From Auanema rhodensis (taxonomy: Eukaryota; Nematoda; Chromadorea; Rhabditida; Rhabditidae): DNA of 64,000 bases. Positions 62,201 to 64,000 of the stretch are shown piece by piece. The notes under the pieces are model-generated. The model saw only the letters and a list, made by a program, of their open reading frames with translations. It made no database searches and had not been told where the DNA came from. The position numbers and the translations under genes are program-made. The stretch spans positions 21,462,688 to 21,526,687 of the forward strand of contig OZ059895.1 of the NCBI GenBank assembly GCA_964057225.1. The letters run 5' to 3'. Each line of letters opens with the position of its first letter. Position 1 is the stretch's first letter.

Positions 62201-63820
62201 TATAAGTTCACACTTATATCCTCGATTTTCACCCTGAAGAATTAATTTTTTCGTTGAATAACATTGTCCATCGTCTTTGCCTTAAAAAAAGTAATCTAAA
62301 AACATCTACTTTTTGATAAATTATTTTAAAACTTTTCGAAAAAATTTTTGTCAAAATGTTTTTGGAAGCAATGTTGAGTGTACATGGAAACTCAACATAC
62401 ACTAATGCATAATTTTTCAAACGATCATAACTAATTTTTGTATTAAGCGTTTCTCAGTGTAGTATAGTGCATTCGATGCGGATTTTTAAGCTGCGTCGAT
62501 CTGTGTTATCAGATTTGCGCTAGCTTAAAAATGCACCGAGATATCAACTGATATAAGTTCACACTTATATCCTCGATTTTCACCCTGAAGAATTAATTTT
62601 TTCGTTGAATAACATTGTCCATCGTCTTTGCCTTGAAAAAAGGAATCTAAAAACATCTACTTTTGCTAGATTATTTTGAAATTTTTCGAAAAAATTTTTG
62701 TCAAAATGTTTTTGGAAGCAATGTTGAGTGTACATGGAAACTCAACATACACTAATGCATAATTTTTCAAACGATCATAACTAATTTTTGTATTAAGCGT
62801 TTCTCAATGTAGTATAGTGCATTCGATGCGGATTTTTAAGCTGCGTCGATCTGTGTTATCAGATTTGCGCTAGCTTAAAAATGCACCGAGATATCAACTG
62901 ATATAAGTTCACACTTATATCCTCGATTTTCAACCTGAAGAATTAATTTTTTCGTTGAATAACATTGTCCATCGTCTTTGCCTTGAAAAAAGGAATCTAA
63001 AAACATCTACTTTTTGCTAAATTATATTGAAATTTTTCGAAAAAATTTTTGTCAAAATGTTTTTGGAAGCAATGTTGAGTGTACATGGAAACTCAACATA
63101 CACTAATGCATCATTTTTCAAACGATCATAACTAATTTTTCTATAAAGCGTTTCTCAATGTAGTATAGTGCATTCGATGCGGATTTTTAAGCTGCGTCGA
63201 TCTGTGTTATCAGATTTGCGCTAGCTTAAAAATGCACCGAGATATCAACTGATATAAGTTCACACTTATATCCTCGATTTTCAACCTGAAGAATTAATTT
63301 TTTCGTTGAATAACATTGTCCATCGTCTTTGCCTTGAAAAAAGGAATCTATAAACATCTACTTTTGCTAGATTATTTTGAAATTTCTCGAAAAAATTTTT
63401 GTCAAAATGTTTTTGCAAGCAATGTTGAGTGTACATGGAAACTCAACATACACTAATGCATCATTTTTCAAACGATCATAACTAATTTTTCTATAAAGCG
63501 TTTCTCAATGTAGTATAGTGCATTCGATGCGGATTTTTAAGCTGCGTCGATCTGTGTTATCAGATTTGCGCTAGCTTAAAAATGCACCGAGATATCAACT
63601 GATATAAGTTCACACTTATATCCTCGATTTTCACCCTGAAGAATTGATTTTTTCGTTGAATAACATTGTCCATCGTCTTTGCCTTGAAAAAAGGAATCTA
63701 AAAACATCTACTTTTGCTGGATTATTCTGAAATTTCTCGAAAAAATTTTTGTCAAAATGTTTTTGGAAGCAATGTTGAGTGTACATGGAAACTCAACATA
63801 CACTAATGCATAATTTTTCA
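59264..63820 (+). repeat. Heterogeneous right-hand domain (D3, N, J-like, H and G monomers)
   Basis: Starts are 59264 D3, 59615 ('gagctg', Q-type end but 'aacattg'), 59966 ('tcaacctg' with 'ctaaattatattg'), 60317 N, 60667 N, 61017 D3 ('tacagtgc', 'ctgaaataag'), 61368 ('tcaacctg', 'ttgaagaaagg'), 61719 N, 62069 D3 ('caccaagat', 'agtaatc', 'aaaacttttcg'), 62420, 62770 ('tcaacctg'), 63121 H ('atctataaac', 'ttttgcaagc') and 63471 G ('gctggattattctg'). Private changes are more frequent than in the preceding 20 kb. No complete higher-order unit repeats here. Confidence 0.82.
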
Positions 63821-64000
63821 AACGATCATAACTAATTTTTGTATTAAGCGTTTCTCAATGTAGTATAGTGCATTCGATGCGGATTTTTAAGCTGCGTCGA
63901 TCTGTGTTATCAGATTTGCGCTAGCTTAAAAATGCACCGAGATATCAACTGATATAAGTTCACACTTATATCCTCGATTTTCACCCTGAAGAATTGATTT
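63821..64000 (+). repeat. Partial monomer, 180 bases, cut by the window end
   Basis: It matches monomer positions 1-180, with 'gtattaagcg' and 'gaattgatt', so it is probably class G. The array continues beyond the window. Confidence 0.95.

Larger units (their letters stand above)
1..64000. repeat. Satellite DNA array, about 351-bp monomer, 182 complete copies plus a partial
   Basis: The landmark 'aacgatcat' recurs every 350-351 bases from the first base to the last, always in the same orientation, with no foreign sequence between copies. Starts include 1, 352, 703, 1054, 1405, 1756 and 2107, then continue to 63821. Copies differ by only a few substitutions and single-base indels, mostly shared by groups of monomers. 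Exceptions in length are 349 bp (37174-37522) and 356 bp (7368-7723 and 12281-12636). AT content is about 68%. Neither array edge lies in the window. Known biology: arrays of this kind form constitutive heterochromatin, often at centromeres or subtelomeres. Which of these applies, and the species, cannot be read from the sequence. Confidence 0.99.

Noticed and set aside
1-64000. CRISPR array, because of regular repeats.
   Set aside because: There are no unique spacers. The full 350-351 bp unit repeats, far longer than a CRISPR repeat-spacer unit.
1-64000. Tandem transposon or LTR-derived array.
   Set aside because: No transposase or reverse-transcriptase coding sequence, no terminal repeats bounding an element and no target-site duplications are visible. 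All copies are joined directly head to tail.
1-64000. Tandem rRNA, 5S or tRNA gene cluster.
   Set aside because: I see no conserved rRNA segments and no tRNA A/B-box arrangement with cloverleaf pairing. The hairpins present do not fit a tRNA.

Overview
The whole 64 kb window is one uninterrupted head-to-tail satellite DNA array. I read 182 complete monomers plus a 180-base partial copy at the right end, all in the same orientation. Monomers are almost all 350 or 351 bp, with one of 349 and two of 356. The array runs off both ends of the window. I see no unique flank, protein gene, RNA gene, transposon or CRISPR array. Monomer 1 (1-351) is 31.6% G+C by hand count. Its CpG observed/expected ratio is about 1.25, so CpG is not depleted. 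Long AT-rich tandem monomers of about 350 bp without CpG loss fit eukaryotic (peri)centromeric or subtelomeric heterochromatin. An invertebrate, perhaps an insect, seems more likely than a vertebrate, but I do not recognise the satellite family and cannot name a species.

Monomer coordinates here start each copy at its 'aacgatcat'. A few diagnostic sites sort monomers into classes. A: positions 248-252 read 'ctaaa' followed by 'ttattt'. J: 'tcaacctg' plus 'ctagattatattg'. G: 'gaattgatt' plus a 1-bp T loss ('cttttgctag'), 350 bp. Q: 'aacaatg' plus 'ctaaattatattg'. D: 'tttgataaatt' plus 'ttttaaaat', with D1 = 'ttgaaaa' and 'tttttcg', D2 = 'ttaaaaa' and 'ttctcg', D3 = 'ttaaaaa' and 'tttttcg', D4 = 'gattgatt' with D2-like end. 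F: 'tttttcataaa' plus a T loss in 'atgttttgg'. H: 'tcaacctg' plus 'cttttgctag'. N: 'acttgtgctag' with 'gttctcag'.

Layout: 1-7016 is A/J rich, with a five-monomer higher-order repeat (HOR). 7017-15440 carries a duplicated and partly triplicated block marked by a 6-bp insertion. 15441-27010 alternates G and Q monomers, interrupted by runs of D1/D2. 27011-39276 has a three-monomer unit (D4-G-F) and a 10-11 monomer HOR. 41028-59263 has a HOR series of variable length, ending in two adjacent 3507-bp units that I could not tell apart by eye. 59264-64000 is more mixed and carries more private mutations.

There are no genes to work together. The interest lies in nested higher-order structure, evidence of local amplification and conversion, and several inverted repeats in each monomer. 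A minus-strand reading frame of 63 codons is open in 52 of the 182 monomers, but I judge it non-coding.
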